Of a stretch of DNA of 64,000 nt, positions 34,801 to 49,800 are shown piece by piece. Source of the DNA: Lineus longissimus (Eukaryota; Nemertea; Pilidiophora; Heteronemertea; Lineidae); the NCBI RefSeq assembly GCF_910592395.1, contig NC_088315.1:8744501-8808500 (forward strand), written 5' to 3'. A program made the translations under genes and the position numbers. Numbering within the stretch: position 1 is the first letter of the stretch; every line of letters begins with the position of its first letter. The notes beneath the pieces were generated by a model. The model saw only the letters and a list, made by a program, of their open reading frames with translations. It was not told the DNA's origin and made no database searches.

Positions 34801-37800
34801 CAGATAGTTTCCGGCGGTCAGCCATTTTGTTTCGGTGGTCGGCCATTTTGTGTCGGTTCGATTACTATGGTTATCAAGATCCATCTCGATCGTTTATTTT
34901 TCAACGTGGGCGCACGGAATTTGTTTTTGAAATTCACGAAATCGAGCTGCAGCATCAGAACTGGAGATTGTAGTTAATCAACCTATGTAGCCTATCATGA
35001 AAGAAAAGTCAGCAACGCGAAAAAAGACCGGCCGCACCGGTTCGACCAGTTCCGGAGTGTAATGAAGAAGCACATGTGGAAGTAATAAGGAGAAAGAAAT
35101 ATGCCAAGTGTGGGCTCGACTCCAACACAGCGCGTTTTGAATTTTAATCACTGCGCGTTTTCCGGGGTTTTCGAACGAGAGATTTTGTCAACGATCTGTT
35201 CAGCGAGAAATACGCAAATTACAATCATGAACTGGCGATACTGGTGTTCTGAGTATGAGAATTCCGATAACTAGACACCTCCATATTACAACAACTTTCA
35301 TTACCTCTACACTACGGAGGCAGTGGACCGGCCTCGTCCCTCAACATGGAGGAAAGACGCTCAGGGTGACGAAATAGACTGCAAGAGTCTTAATAACCCC
35401 GGGCATGGCGATTAGTTTTAAACCACCGGTGTTACCCGATACACAGACCAGAAAGATGAGATAATTGTAGACCGCCACTGTTTTTACGCAAGACAGCAAT
35501 CGGTGATAGAGGCTATTTGATTTACCCCGGGCGTTTTCTTCCAGCTAGAACATGTGAAACATGAATGCGCTTCCATCAATTCAAATCCCGTGGGTTTTTT
35601 TGCGCTTCCACCAGTAGATTACCGTCATTACGTCCTATGGACGCTTTTTTGTCGAGATGTTAAACCGGTATAGCAATATTTTGGCGCAAAAGAAAGCCAG
35701 TTATAGACTCACCGGCCCTACCGATACCCTAGGCTGTCCATAGTCATCCTAAACATCCTCTCGCCTGGTGGAGGGACGAGGTCGATTCACTGCGTCCGGA
35801 TGTGCCCATATCGTTCAGATGTGAAATTACCGGATTTTTAGTCTTCCAGCTGGCGGGGCAGGCCAGTCGTGATTTGAATCCTACAGCATGCATGTGTTCT
35901 CCGCCAGCGGGTTTACTTTCAGTGGCATTCAATAGCACTAGCATATACCCATGGAGCGGGCAAAGTTGAAATGTAATATACATTAGTTAAATGGGCACGA
36001 TGATTGAGCTACATTAAATTTCTAACGTTACTGAAGTTTTATTAAAGGTTAAACACGAAATTAACTGCATTTAGGGACTTATTGCTGATGCTATCTACAT
36101 GCAACCCCCAATAGATTGATTGGAGTACGCTATTTTGCACAATGCATTGAGACCAGTGACAGCAGGTCCTGTTCCAAATAAGACCCTCACATATTAGGCA
36201 TATCACCTACCCACTCCCGTACCCAATGCCACTGTCGGACCAAAGCCAGGCGCATGGAGAGATGCAGAACGCAATTCAAACTGACAACATCAGTCAGTAA
36301 AGAATAAAACAAAGAGCAAGCGCTGGCCACTGTACATATTTTGTCCATCCTGGCATAACTGTTTATTGATACCCTGACTGCATGTTCCGGTAGGCCACTC
36401 TGCAGAATTTGCCTTATCACTCAGGTCAGTGTTTCTCGAATAGAACTAAAATAGAACAGGTTCATTAATCTCCCTGCTAATACCCTGCACCATGGACCAG
36501 GTTGTATAGTACTACATACGTGCTGGAAGCTAATACTGATGTGGCAGGGAGAATATGCGTGAAGTTTGTGTATGCTTTTGAGAATGAGCGGAGCTCTCCA
36601 GTCGACGTGCTCTCTGAAAAGTTCTTATTTATTCCAAAACCACCAAGATATTCGACGTATGACACCCTCAGTGACACTCTTACTTATGATCCACACCTAC
36701 GAAACCAAAAGTTGCAAGAATTCGACGCATTTTCGAGGCCCAATTTTGAAACAAAAATCGCCTCCTATTTAGCGGCCACAACGCGCATTATAGTATAGAT
36801 TCCGCGAAGATGACGTCACTGCAGCTGCTGCCCTCTATTTCCCCATCGCTCAATTACAGGCAATGTCGGACAAACATGCGGTTTCGTAATGGATTCAGGC
36901 TTTCTAACTAGGGCAGTTAGATTCAATCTGGCATATGTCCGAGTGTTGGAAATACTACAAAATTGTTTTGAATATTTCTTTCTCTGACTCTATGGTATCA
37001 TTCATGCTAAAAACAATGCGCAGGGTCAAAGATAATTGACTAATTTGAAATAAGCTCAAATGCGTAGAAATAAGTGTCGATGTCCGACTGTCACGTGACT
37101 AAAACGTCATCAATATCTTATGCAAATGACCTTGTGAGCTATAAATAGTAACTTCGCGGAATGCTATTTGCGTGAAATGTTCGACTCTTCCAGCCGCTTA
37201 CCCATGTCAAATGTTAATGCAGCTTACTGGTTAAAGAGATCCAGTCGTGGAACAAAATCTTTATTTCGACGTCGACGTCGACTTACCTCCTATGCAGTTC
37301 ATTGACTGGCCCCAACGTTATGCAATGTTACCCAGATTCCCAGCTCACATAATCAGCTACCTGAGGGCATGGAGGTATAAATCTTATTTATACCTCCATG
37401 CTGAGGGGAATTCAAAGCTGCTAAGATTTATCGATGGAAGCTTATTCCCGCCTTGGGTTTTACCGGGCCGTTCAAAACTCCCCTATTTCTAAAAGCGTTT
37501 TGTGATAGGTTTCCTTTAATGCAGCCTTTACCAGCTGGTTATTGATTCCCTCAATCCAATCAGCCTCAAGGAGCTGATTATCGATTCCCTCAGATCACTC
37601 TGCCCCTACCAGCAGGCTAATGATTCCCTCAATACATTCAGCCTCCACCAGCTGGTTAGTGACTCGCACGGCGCCTTCAGCCTCTGCCAGCTGGTTATCA
37701 ATATGTCACAAAATTCCCTCCACTTGCTGGTTATGGATTCATCAGGGTGTTTTGATTGATAATTTTTTGCTGTAACATGTTGAGCGCAGCTAGGATTTCA

Positions 37801-40800
37801 CTGCCTTGATCTATCTGAATTGCGAAAAGTTATGAAAATAGTGCCTTGAGGCAGATTCTATCCACAGCGACTATCTCCGATAGATTTTTAATATATATAT
37901 TCCAGATGTTCTCCCTGGACAACCGGATGGTCCAAAGCCCCTCCAAAACAACTGCACAGACCTGGGCCTCCACCAGTGCAACAGTGGCGAGTGCTACCGT
38001 GCCAGGCAGCGATGTGACTTCATCTCTGATTGCGACGATGGCACAGATGAGATGGGATGCGGTAAGATTATATTTCTGTTCAGGTTCTTCAGAAGAAGAG
38101 AGAGTCTTAGTTCTCAATTCTCTTGTTCTCTGATTGATTTCGTACCTCAAATTAATCGTTAGCTCTTGTCGTCCATCATGATTTCATTACCAACCTTATT
38201 CTGACCAGGAACTGTCGAGAAAATGTCGGCATCTACAGGATAGATTTTCTATGCCAAAGATACTGCCTGGAAAGTTAGTCATTAGTGACATAATTACAAC
38301 CAACCCCTTGCTCCCATGCAAATTTGCTGAAACTTGGTAGTCATAGTATTGTATACCTGTCTACAGCATTGTTGAAATTCATATTCATTGCACGTTTAAA
38401 ATGAGAAATTTTCAAATTCAAGTTCAACTTTCAAAATTTGGAATGAACTCCGAAAGCAATTAATGATTTGTTCTCCTTTAGGTTCGAGGTGTAATTTCCA
38501 GAGTAGCACGTGTGGTTGGAAGACTCAGTTCACTGGAGCAACTACCGCACACTGGATGCGTAACAAACATGAACTAAACAGCAACCAGACAGGTGAATAT
38601 TCTTCTTCTTCAATCTTCAATCTTCTTCTTCAATCAAACAGGGAGGGTTAAAACCCAAGATGTTTTTAAAACTACCCTCGATTCTCCATGCGCCTATTTG
38701 AACCACCCTCCAGAGTGGTGTGCCTCGAATACCAGCAATCACTGTATGTTTCAGTGTGTATTGTGACAAAGTCACAACTGCACTCCGAATGACAAGCGAC
38801 ATCTCTTAATTGGCATCATTTGTGCGTCAGTGGCACGCCAGCGCGTAGGTTTCACATGCGAAACAAAGAGAGATAACCGCGTCACTTGTGCGTCATTTGA
38901 AGCAGGAAGGATGTCAATTGTGACTTGGACTGTAGAAGGCCGGAAAAGGAGGACTTTAAACCATCTCCCTCTCATTCCAGGATCCTACCTGAGGGTCTTG
39001 TTCAGCAGTCAAACAACCACCAAGGCTATCCTGGAGAGCCCTCTCTACACTACAGCTAGCCATTCCTGTTCATTTAAATTTCGGTACCAACTTTCGGAAC
39101 CCCATCATGCCGGAGCGCTACAAATTAAAGTTAAAGACACGTATGGTCACGTCACGACCGTTTGGTCCGCTCCGGAGAATGCCACGTCTGATTGGCTGGA
39201 GGCATCAGCAGACGTCGGAGGTCATGTGACTAGAGATTTTAGGGTGTTAATCGAAGCAGGGGAGCCAAAGACTAGTGCCAGCGTTGATGACATTCAGTTT
39301 AAAGACTGTGCAAAAGGTAAGAATACTATTAACATGGTCAGGAGCCGTTGTGACCATCATATTCCATTATGAGTAAGCAGAAAGTTGTGACTGTTCCTAG
39401 CTGAATTTACAGTAACGTCCAGCATTTAATTTGTCTGTGATTGCCAAAACAATGTCAGTCCTCTCTTACTGTAAAAATTCAAGTCCAAACAAAATTTGGC
39501 GCTCTAAATAAAAAAGCTAGAGATTCTTTATGACATCTCATCTTAATTTCAGCGTCCACGTCTGAATGCGGTGAAGGCTTTTTCCTCTGTCGAGATAACT
39601 CCAGCTGTGTGGAGAATCGCTACGTCTGTGACAAGACACCCGATTGTGTTGACCAATCAGATGAAGATAGAGGCATTTGTGGTAGGTTATTCAAAGCTGA
39701 AATAAGTAAGGTCATTACCTCGAAATTTCTACAACCACTATTGTTTAGAAAAGAGGTGTAGGTGATAAATATGTATGGTATTAATTTTACTGCCCCACTC
39801 TGAATGTCATTAACTAAAAACTGGTAGGATTTTTCAATCTATGTGTGATATGTACCTTTTATGCAGTGTATGACGTCACTTGCACAATATGAAATACCTA
39901 AAGACCAACAGGACCAATAACTGATCAAGTTGGCTAGAAGTATGCATGACGTTTTTAAATGAAATGGCCAGGGCCATTGTGCTCACCTCATGTGGAGGAA
40001 AGATGGATAAAGAGCATGGTATTGTGTCATGTAGTGTTAGGTTTGATGTAGGTCCAAGCAATTACAATTTCCCCAAAATGGCCAACTTACAGTACATTCG
40101 ACCTCTGTGACCTTGAAAAGTAGGTCAAATCAAAGAAGACCCGGGTGACACATTGAATGGTTGTTAGAATTAGATGTACCTATGATATAAAATTGGTGCC
40201 AATCGGGCAAGTCATTACTAGGAATAAAGGCATTTTGAAGAATTTAGGATTTGCCCCCTCCCTGGAGGCCAAACGGCAAATCAGATCGCACCAAACTTCG
40301 GTACCTGAGATCACCTGACCAAGGGGTACATGTGTACTTAATTTGTGATCAATAGTCATTGCAGTTAAGAAACAGGCCATAGTTACGGCCTGACGGCAAA
40401 TTTACGCCATTTGACCTCTGTGACCTTGACAAGAAGGTCAAATTAAAAACATGTGTGACATATACTGTATGGTGGTTAGATGTACCCATGATATCAAATT
40501 GGTGGCAATCGGGCAAGAAGTTAAGGAATAATCACATTTTTAAGGTTTTTGGATTTTGCCCCTGGTGGTCAAGTGGTGAATCATATTGGACTAAACTTCG
40601 GTCCCTGAGATCACCTGACTAAGGGGTAAATTTGTACTGAATTTGGTATCAATAGTCATTGCAGTTTAGAAACGTGCCATCGTTACATCCTAACGGCCAA
40701 TTTACAACATTTGACCTCTGTGACCTTGAAAAGGAGGTCAAATCAAAAACCCGGAGGATATATGATGCACCTTTGCTAGAAGTACCTACCATATTTTTTT

Positions 40801-43800
40801 CAAAATTTCCCGACTACTATTAAGAGAGATATTGCATATTTTCACTTTTAACGTTTGGCCCCCTGGTTGCCAAACCATGAAACGAATCGGACCGAAACTT
40901 GGTCTCCAAGGTGTCATTACATAAGGGTACATGTGTAACAAGTTTCAACTCAATAGCTCTAACAGTTACGAAACGTGCCCTGCTAACGGACGACAGACGA
41001 CGACGGACGACGACGACGACGACGGACGACGGACGCCACGGTATGGGATAAGCTCACCTCTGCTAAGACTACTAAGAGGTGAGCTAAAAAGACAGGTTTT
41101 ATTGAGCATGTTGAGTTTTTTTCTGTTTTCTTTTTAGTGCTCCGTGAAGGGGATTGTGATTTTGAGCACAAGATGGATTGGTGTCAGTGGAAGAACTCGG
41201 GCGAATGGGTGAGAGAGAGTATGGAAAGTTTCAGTGGGTACGCCAAGAGATCAGCGAAAAGAGTCAACAGTAAGTACTGGTGTGAACAGCTAAAGGATTA
41301 TAAAATTCGATTCAGTGTTCTCACAAGGTCATTTGTCAGAGTGTCCCACCCTATCTTGGCAGCATACCATTACCAACCATGGAAGCAGCCACCCTACCTA
41401 ACCTTGCTCTAGATTTTGAAACGAGTTTCTTAAGGGCCTCGCTACCTGAAATTGCTTGCCACCCTACCTTGTTATCTTGGCAGCTCACCGCCCAACCATG
41501 GAAGCAGCCAACCTACCTAACCTTGCTCTAGATTTTGAAACGAGTTTCTTAAGGGCCTCGCTACCTGAAATTGCTTGCCACCCTACCTTGTTATCTAGGC
41601 AGCTCACCGCCCAACCATGGAAGCAGCCACCCTACCTAACCTTGCTCTAGATTTTGAAACGTGTTTCTTAAGGGCCTCGCTACCTGAAATTGCTTGCCAC
41701 CCTACCTTGTTATCTTGGCAGCTCACTGCCCAACCATGGAAGCAGCCCCCCTACCTTGCTCTAGATTTGAAACAAGTTTCTTAAGGACCTCACTACCAGA
41801 AATTGCTTGCCACCCTACCTTGTTATCTTGGCAGCTCACTGCCCAACCATGGAAGCAGCCACCCTACCTTCCTCTAGATTTTGAAACAAGTTTCTTAAGG
41901 ACCTCACTACATGAAATTGCTTGCCACCCTACCTTGTTATCTTGGCAGCTCACCGCCCAACCATGGAAGCAGCCACCCTACCTTGCTCTAGATTTTGAAA
42001 CGAGTTTCTTAAGGACCTCACTACCTGAAACTGCTTGCCACCCTACCTTGTTCAACACACTGGCGAAACTTCTTGAATATGAAGGGTAAACCACCCTACC
42101 TTGAGAAAACCCTTTGCAGAACTCTGCGATTGTGTGGAAATGAACTTTAAACACATGCTCAGGGAGACAAAATATGCTGAGGATAGGCAATGGTGCATTT
42201 TGCAAAAGGTTTCTTCTTGACTGGTCCTACAAGACCCATGTCACTATGTGCCTATTATTTCATTTTTTACCAGTCAACCTCGTCCCTCCGACAGGTTTCT
42301 TTGCGGTGACGGACTTTGAGACCGAGCGAGATGCCAAACCAGGCGACATAGCGTCTCTCACCACCCAGGTGTTCCCAGCCTCTCAGCCCGACTGCTACAT
42401 GAGATTCTCGTACAGGATGTACGACCCAAAGGCTGGCGTGATTGGTGAAAAGGATAATATGGGCACACTGAAGGTAAGGAATACAGGTCAAGGTCACAAT
42501 TTGTCTGGTACAATGATAAGATGGACCTAGGACACATATTTGATGATTCTAGAGTTAATTTGACCCTATCATTTATCAATATTGAAGTATTCTGCCAGTC
42601 AGTTTCGCAAGAATATAATCAATGCTACATTTTAAAGCAGTTTTTGTGACATCCTCTCAAAGGAAAATTGATAGACTACACCTGGACAGTCAGAATCCGA
42701 AAGTGAATCAAAACTGACATACTTTTATATTATTAGTGATCGCCCAAAGTTAGACCAGGTGACTTCCAACCCAATTTGGTGTGACACCTCACATATTGAC
42801 ACCTTAAACAAATGACAGAGATATTTCTGGTCACAACATCAAACCACCACAAACACTTAAAGGAAAGGTCCACACAGCTTTTCTGGTGAATTAGTTTCAC
42901 ATGTCAGGTATAGGGGGCGCTTTGAAAATTGCTCTTCCAGGTGTCCACCCTGAACAAGGACAACCAAACGTCGCTGATGTGGATCAAAAGTGGTAACCAA
43001 GGAAACCAATGGCACAAAGCCAACATCCCTGTTGGCAACAACCAGAACTACTCGGTACTGTTTGAAGCCGTCCGAGGCGATGGTCCAAGGTCAAATATTG
43101 CTATGGATGACGTCTCATTTACTCCCGAGTGCAGACAGGGTAAGCAGATCGCAGTTAACACTGGTCAATGTTCACTAAATTCGACGCCAGCGGCTGAAAC
43201 TTAATGCAATGGGTTAGAATTGAAAATAAGTGAACGCCCATTTAAAACATGGGAGGCTGTTCTCTGGAAAGCAAAGAACAGACTCCCGCTCTTGAAATTT
43301 TCATTCACTTCATTTTGAATGAGTTCTAATTTCTTTAGGATTTCAACTCGAGCCAAGCTGGCGGTACCTATGGTCTGAACCCTTTATATTTCAGCCTATT
43401 TACCAGGTTACAACAATAGTGAACGGCACTGTGACTTTCCCATGTTTTACTGCGGTGAGACGAATTCGTGCTTGCCTAAGGCCTGGCTCTGTGATGGAAC
43501 TCAAGACTGTGGCGCACACGACGAGGTGGATTGCCTTTCAACCACGACGCAGGTTACTCCAGGTGAACATCAATTTTAGAACAACATAAACCTTCAAGAC
43601 TTTCTTCACAGAACGTGACAAATGCCAATTCCAATATTTTGAAGTAACCTGACACCATGGCATTACTCATGTAATCGCTCATCTGTCCTTGACGTCCTCG
43701 AGCGATCATATCAACAGAAAGGTTTCAATGATTCTTTATTGGTGGGTTCTCCTGCAAGAAATTCTGAATGAATAGCATCCCGCGAAGTTACTATTTATAG

Positions 43801-46800
43801 CTCACAAGGTCATTTGCATAAGATATTGATGACGTTTTAGTCACGTGACAGTCGGACATCGACACTTATTTCTACGCATTTGAGCTTATTTCAAAGTCAA
43901 TTATCTTTGACCCTGCATTGTTTTTAGCATGAATGATACCATAGAGTCAGAGAGAGAAATATTCAGAACAATTATGTAGTATTTCCAACACTCGGACATG
44001 TGCCAGATTGAATCTAACTGCCCTAGTTAGAAAGCCTGAATCCATTACGAAACCGCATGTTTGTCCGACATTGCCTGTAATTCAGTGATGGGGAAATAGA
44101 GGACAGCAGCTGCAGCGATGTCATCTTCGCCGAATGCTATTTCGGAGCAGTTCTTGCCCAGAACGGAACTGGGCTGTACTGTCAGAGTAGTGCAGTCTAT
44201 CACCTTGGAAGTCCCAGGTTCAATTCCTGGTACATGTAAGTCCCGGTATACTCATGCGATAGAGCGGGTGACTCTCTTTCTTCAAAGGTGTTCTCTGGGT
44301 TTGCCTGGTTTCCTCCTACAGGACAACTCAACAAAATATTCCCCAAAGAGCCAATAATAAGCAATATTTGCTTACGTTCTCTCAATTCAATATTCTAAAA
44401 ATGAATGACATATTTGATTTTCTAATCCAGGCTTCTCTACAGGCCACACCACTTCTACCAATGCTCCTACTGCTGATCCCAGGCAAGGCTTCACCATCGG
44501 CCCGCAAACTTGCGGGAAGGGAAAGTTTACTTGTGCAGATGGGAAATGCATCGATGGGGCCCTCTATTGTGACCAGGTACCCGACTGTTCGGCGGGTGAC
44601 GACGAATATGGATGCAGTAAGTTACTTTTGGCTTTGAAATTGAAATATTTTAAATGGATTAACCTTTTGTTGAAAAGAAAAGAGTTTTTAACACAAGTTT
44701 CAATTTCAAATGAATTAGGGGTAGGGCGTGCGTTTGGTGTGTCCCCAACCCTTGGAGCCACCCCTTGCTTACATGTGAACATCTCTTTCCAGAACACCAG
44801 TGTCCAGTTGGTGCTACGCTCTGTCACAGCGGCACGGAATGTGGTTGCCTCTGCGATTCGAATACCCAATGCATCGATGGGTCGGACGAAGCATTTTGCA
44901 ATCGAGGTATGTACAGCCTAACAGTCCCAACCAATATATTTCTGATCTAGTGACGCCAGCTAGTTCACTGTATTCAGAACCGGCACATGAGTTAGTGGTG
45001 CCAAGATTTCAGATGAAAACATTCCGTGAAAGGGCAGTTGTGACACCGACCCCAAATGTGGAACCCTCTCCGCCAATAAGCAGAAGAACTGCCGATAATA
45101 TCAAACTTTTAATTGTGTAAATGATCTCCCATTGTCAACTTCTCTCGACTGGCCCGTACACATCTCGAGCGACAATAGCCTTGTCTCCAGATTCAGATTC
45201 TTTGGATTCTTCATTGAGCCCAACAACATAATGTTGTACAGTGCACGAAGGTAAATATAATGTCGTACAGTGCATGAAGGTAAATATAATGCCGTACAGT
45301 GCACGAAGGTAAATAGTGTGACCAGTACTCGACATACAATGATCATACATGTAAAATGATGTGTCTGTGAGCTCAAATACAGCCCTGCACAAGGCTTCAT
45401 TTACAAATCTTTACCCGATCGTTCTTCAGATCTCTGTCAGGCCGACTTTAGATACTGCTACGGCAATTCCACATGTTCGTACACGCAAGGAATGGGAACA
45501 CAGTGTTTGAAGTAGGTAGAAACGCAATCACAATACAGTGTACTTATAAACCGTGAAATGAGTCCCTCCAGAAACCAGGTGTGATGCCAATCTCCAACTT
45601 ATATTTCTAATAACCAGAGTCACCTTGTACCAGGCAACATTCCTTCTAATTTAGCAACAGTATTACCCCTGCGCCACTCCAAAAATACCATATCAATGAG
45701 TGTAAATTGAGAAAAATAAAATGCCCCCAAGAAGGCCAGGATTTTCCTGCAATAAGTCCAAAATGCCAATCTCAAGAGGTAAGATGTTCTGAGCGAGAAT
45801 ATGAAGGGGCTTGCCACATGTGTCATGATAACCTGGATCTGTCATCAATATACTACAGTACAAATCTATGGTAGAGTCTGACGAATATTAGCAGGATTTC
45901 AATGCCATTTTTGATAGTTGCCTTTTTCTACATTCTCACAGAACAGATCGCATAAATTTTCTTTTCTTTTGCAGTTGCTCATTGGCGAATGCTGGACGTC
46001 GCTGTTATGACAAGTCCAAGCCCGTCACGTCACCACAACCACCCCAAACAACAGAAGATACAAACATAAACTGCACCAGGCCTTATAAACAGTGCAAAGA
46101 TGGCACCTGCATCCTGGCATCCCAGTTTTGCGATTTTAAACCTGACTGTCCAGATCTGTCTGATGAAGAGGCCTGTCCATCCATCTGCGCATTCGAGGGC
46201 GGGCAGACCTGCAACTGGCACAGCAGAAACTGCGATAACTGTTATCAATGGACGCTAGGCTCGGCACAGACACTGTCCTCAGAACCCAAGGCACCTAAAT
46301 TTGACCACACCTTGGGTACAAGGAGCGGTGGCTTCATGTACGTCATATCTGAGGGGATTGAAAATCTAAACGGCAAAGAGATACGGCTGGTTAGTCCAGT
46401 TTATACGTTAGGCGGCCTAACCTGCAAGGTATCGTTCTGGTATCATGTCTACGGTTCTTTCGGCTCTTTGAAGTTGTCAGTCAACTCGTCTGGGCAAGTT
46501 CTAGACCTTTGGGTCAAAACGCCAAAAGCCGTAGACGAGTGGCAAGAAGCTTCGGTCGAGCTACCGGTCTGCCTGAAGGAATTTCAACTCACCATAGAGG
46601 CACGACTAGCCTTTAACTGGAAAGGTGGAATCGCCGTGGACGACATCCGGATGCAGAATTGTCACTATAAAAAGAACCCGGCCACAACTGGATATTTCAA
46701 ATGTAAAGATGGCAATTACATACCGCCCGACAGACAGTGCGATTTCCAGACCGACTGCTGCGACGCGAGCGATGAAACACCGGTAATTTGTAAGCGGGAA

Positions 46801-49800
46801 ACCAGGCAATGCGATTTTGAAGTTGATTGGTGCAACTGGGAGAAACTTCCCGGTGACATTAACTGGATTCGCAAGAATGGTACTACAGCTTCAGTAGGCA
46901 CTGGCCCGAGAAGAGACCACACCCTTCTTGCAAATGACGGGCACTATATTTACATCGAAACATCCAAACCTGCCACACTAAATGATAAAGCAAGGATTGG
47001 GCAATATTTTAATGAGACCGACGGAATTTGCCAGATAAGGTTTTGGTACCACATGTATGGGACCGACGTGAATACACTGAATATCTATGTCAGAAAGTTG
47101 ACGTCATCTAAACTATACTTGATTGACACCAGGGTGGGTAACCAGGGCAACATGTGGCATCGAATGGATTTCCAGTTATCAGCAGATGAAGCCTTTCACA
47201 TCATTCTAGAAGGGGTTGTTGGGAATGGTTACACCGGTGACATTGCCCTCGATGACTTTTCCTACACCAAAGGTTGTTCACCCTACTACGGACCAACTCC
47301 CACTCCCGAAACTGAATTACAATCAACCGTTGCTCCGATTACAAAGCATCCGACTGATTGTAACTTTGAGTTCAATACCTGCGGTTGGTATGAAGCCTAC
47401 ACCGACGAGTTCGACTGGCACTGGGGCAGCGGACACTCAACCTTAGAAGAGCCGAACACGGCTCCAAGAAGAGACCATACGCGCGACACCCCCAATGGAT
47501 ATTACATGTACGTCAGAGACAATACGGTTGCGAACCTAGCAAGCAGAGACGCCCACTTACGAAGTCAACAAATCCAAGCCACATCTTCCGAGTGCAAGGT
47601 CAAGTTCTTTTATTACTTGAACACAACGAAACTCACTTCTTCTACAACAACAAAATTAGGCCTGACGGTTATTTCACAGGCGGCGGGGGAAATGGACAAG
47701 GTGAGGTTAATATGGCAACAGGCAAAGAACATGGGGGAAAAGTGGAATGAAGCAGTCGTTGGCATCGGACGCTTGGCCAAACCTTTTGTGTTCGAGTTCG
47801 TCTGCTACGGCGACGGTCGAGGCAGACGTGTCGTTGCTATTGACGACGTCACATTCTTCGACTGCATGCTTGGCGAACCAACAAGCATCTGTGACAAAGA
47901 TAGCATGTTTCATTGTCCGAAGACCAGAGTCTGCCTGCAGACGCATTTCAAATGCGATATGACGGACAATTGCGGCAAGGGTGAAGACGAAGAAAAAAAT
48001 CTTTGTGAAGGCTACAAGCAGCAAAATTTTGAAAATGGCTTGGGTCACTTTAACCAGGGTCGAGATGGGACTGACGATGACTTTGATTGGACCTGGGTCA
48101 ATGGCAGTTCACCGTCATTCGACACTGGTCCCGATAGCGATCATACAATGAATTCCAAGCTCGGACATTACCTCCATATTGAAACATCAGCGCCGCGGAA
48201 GGAAAACGATAAGGCTTGGCTTCTTTCCCGTGTGTTTGTAGCAACCAATGGGAAAATCGAATCATGCAACATGCGTTTTTATTACCATATGTTTGGTGAG
48301 GAGGTGGATAGGCTGGCCGTTTATGCGAGATACTTTCGTTCTGGCCCGGCACAGCAGCTGCTTTGGGAAGAGGAAGGAGATAAGGGGAACTTCTGGGCAA
48401 GAGGAGAAGTGATTCTGGATGAAAAACAAGATTTCCAGGTTAGTTGAGTAGGGGTCTGTGTCTACATTCTCTGTTTCAGAGTCCCATGTTTTCGAGTTTC
48501 TAAACGTAAGCTCCCCCGCCCCGATAAAAAGAGGGTTCTATTACTTAATTTTAAATACAGTTTGAGCACTTTCAGATAGGCTTTGGTATGTACGTATAAA
48601 GTGCTATAGAGAGCACTACAAATCTGCTATCAAAATATCCAATCGCTTTGATAAATGTCGTATTATAAGCGTTACTTCCCTGTAGGTGATCTTTGAAGGG
48701 ACTGTCGGCAAGGGCTGGAAGGGCGACATCGCCATTGATGACATAAGCTTCACTCCTGGATGCAGATATAGCGATACCCCACTACCAGAGTATCAACATG
48801 TCACTTCCGAGACAGGAAAACGTTCACTTGATGGTGAGGGTTAGATCAGGCCTAAAGGCCTACGCCGTTTGTCAAAAATTTGTAATTTGTAATTGATTTT
48901 GAAAATTTCCAACAATTGCGTAAAACGATCTACATATAAATTCGACATTGCTGTTACCTGTAGACAGATATACAAATACAGTAGAACCTCTCTATTAAGG
49001 ACACCCTCGGGACTGACAAATGCTGTCCTTAATAGAGAGGAGTCCTGATTAGAGGTCAAATTGAATGGAAAGAACCAATTTGGGACCAAAACTAGTATCC
49101 TTAATAGAGAGGTTGTCCTTAATAGAGAGGTGACCACTAAGGGAGGTTCCACTGTACTATTCATGCAGTTGCAGCAATAAAGCCCAAGGCTGGTATCCTT
49201 GGACTGTTTGCAAGTGGCCGTCTGGCTTATTGGACGTTCCCCATGGGTTATACCAGGGAATATGCTATGGAGACAAAGAAGGCCGCATATTCAGAAGTTA
49301 ACGACTTATGGACATGTAGCCCAATGAAGTCAAATGGCGTACTACTAACTTTTGTCTAATCACAAAGTAACTATTCTGTCACCTTCATTTTTTTCAGTTG
49401 CAATATCTGTCCCGATCACCTTTATTTTACTCGTAGCAATAGCTGTGGGAGCATTTTTTATATACAGGAGGGAAAAACAGAAAAAAGACACGTAAGTTCG
49501 AACAGTCACTCGCAACTTCGAATCAATTCTTGAAATCGCCATTGGTGACGTCACTGCGGCCAAATACTAAGATTTAACTGGTTCATTTCAGGCTCAGGAA
49601 TTCAGACGCCTACAGCAGCAGGCGTAACATGACAGAGACCACAAGCACATCATTTGTGGTAGGTTGAAACTAACAGCTGCAGGCTCACTTCTCTAGAACC
49701 ATCTCGAAGAGGAGTGCGCTGTCATTAAGAGTCATTCAAGACAATTATTGATGGTCAGCCACAATCTGCATACGTTTCACCCTTGGCATACGTTTCACCC

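Larger units (their letters stand above)
32463..37905. other. Intron 7 of the MAM/LDLa gene (5.4 kb)
   Basis: It holds a minus-strand GPCR gene, MITE copy 2 and a degenerate tandem array; see those entries. The stretch 34885-36790 shows nothing coding. A purine-rich strand occurs at 34305-34385, inside the GPCR's own intron. Confidence 0.6.
37906..43562 (+). other. MAM/LDLa gene exons 8-15: LDLa4, MAM5, LDLa5, MAM6, LDLa6
   Basis: LDLa4 (exon 8) has [22 protein letters not shown]5 is split between 38482-38592 ([10 protein letters not shown]) and 38981-39316 (ending [11 protein letters not shown]). LDLa5 is a single 129-nt exon. MAM6 is split over three exons ([35 protein letters not shown]). 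LDLa6 ([21 protein letters not shown] ... CGAHDEVDC) lacks the usual DGSDE order (GAHDE), so calcium binding may be weak. LDLa exons are mostly phase 1-1, the shuffling-compatible class. Confidence 0.8.

Noticed and set aside
41137-42089. Open frames with repeated [20 protein letters not shown]
   Set aside because: They run through the 119-bp tandem array in intron 12 of the MAM/LDLa gene. The real exon ends at 41269.
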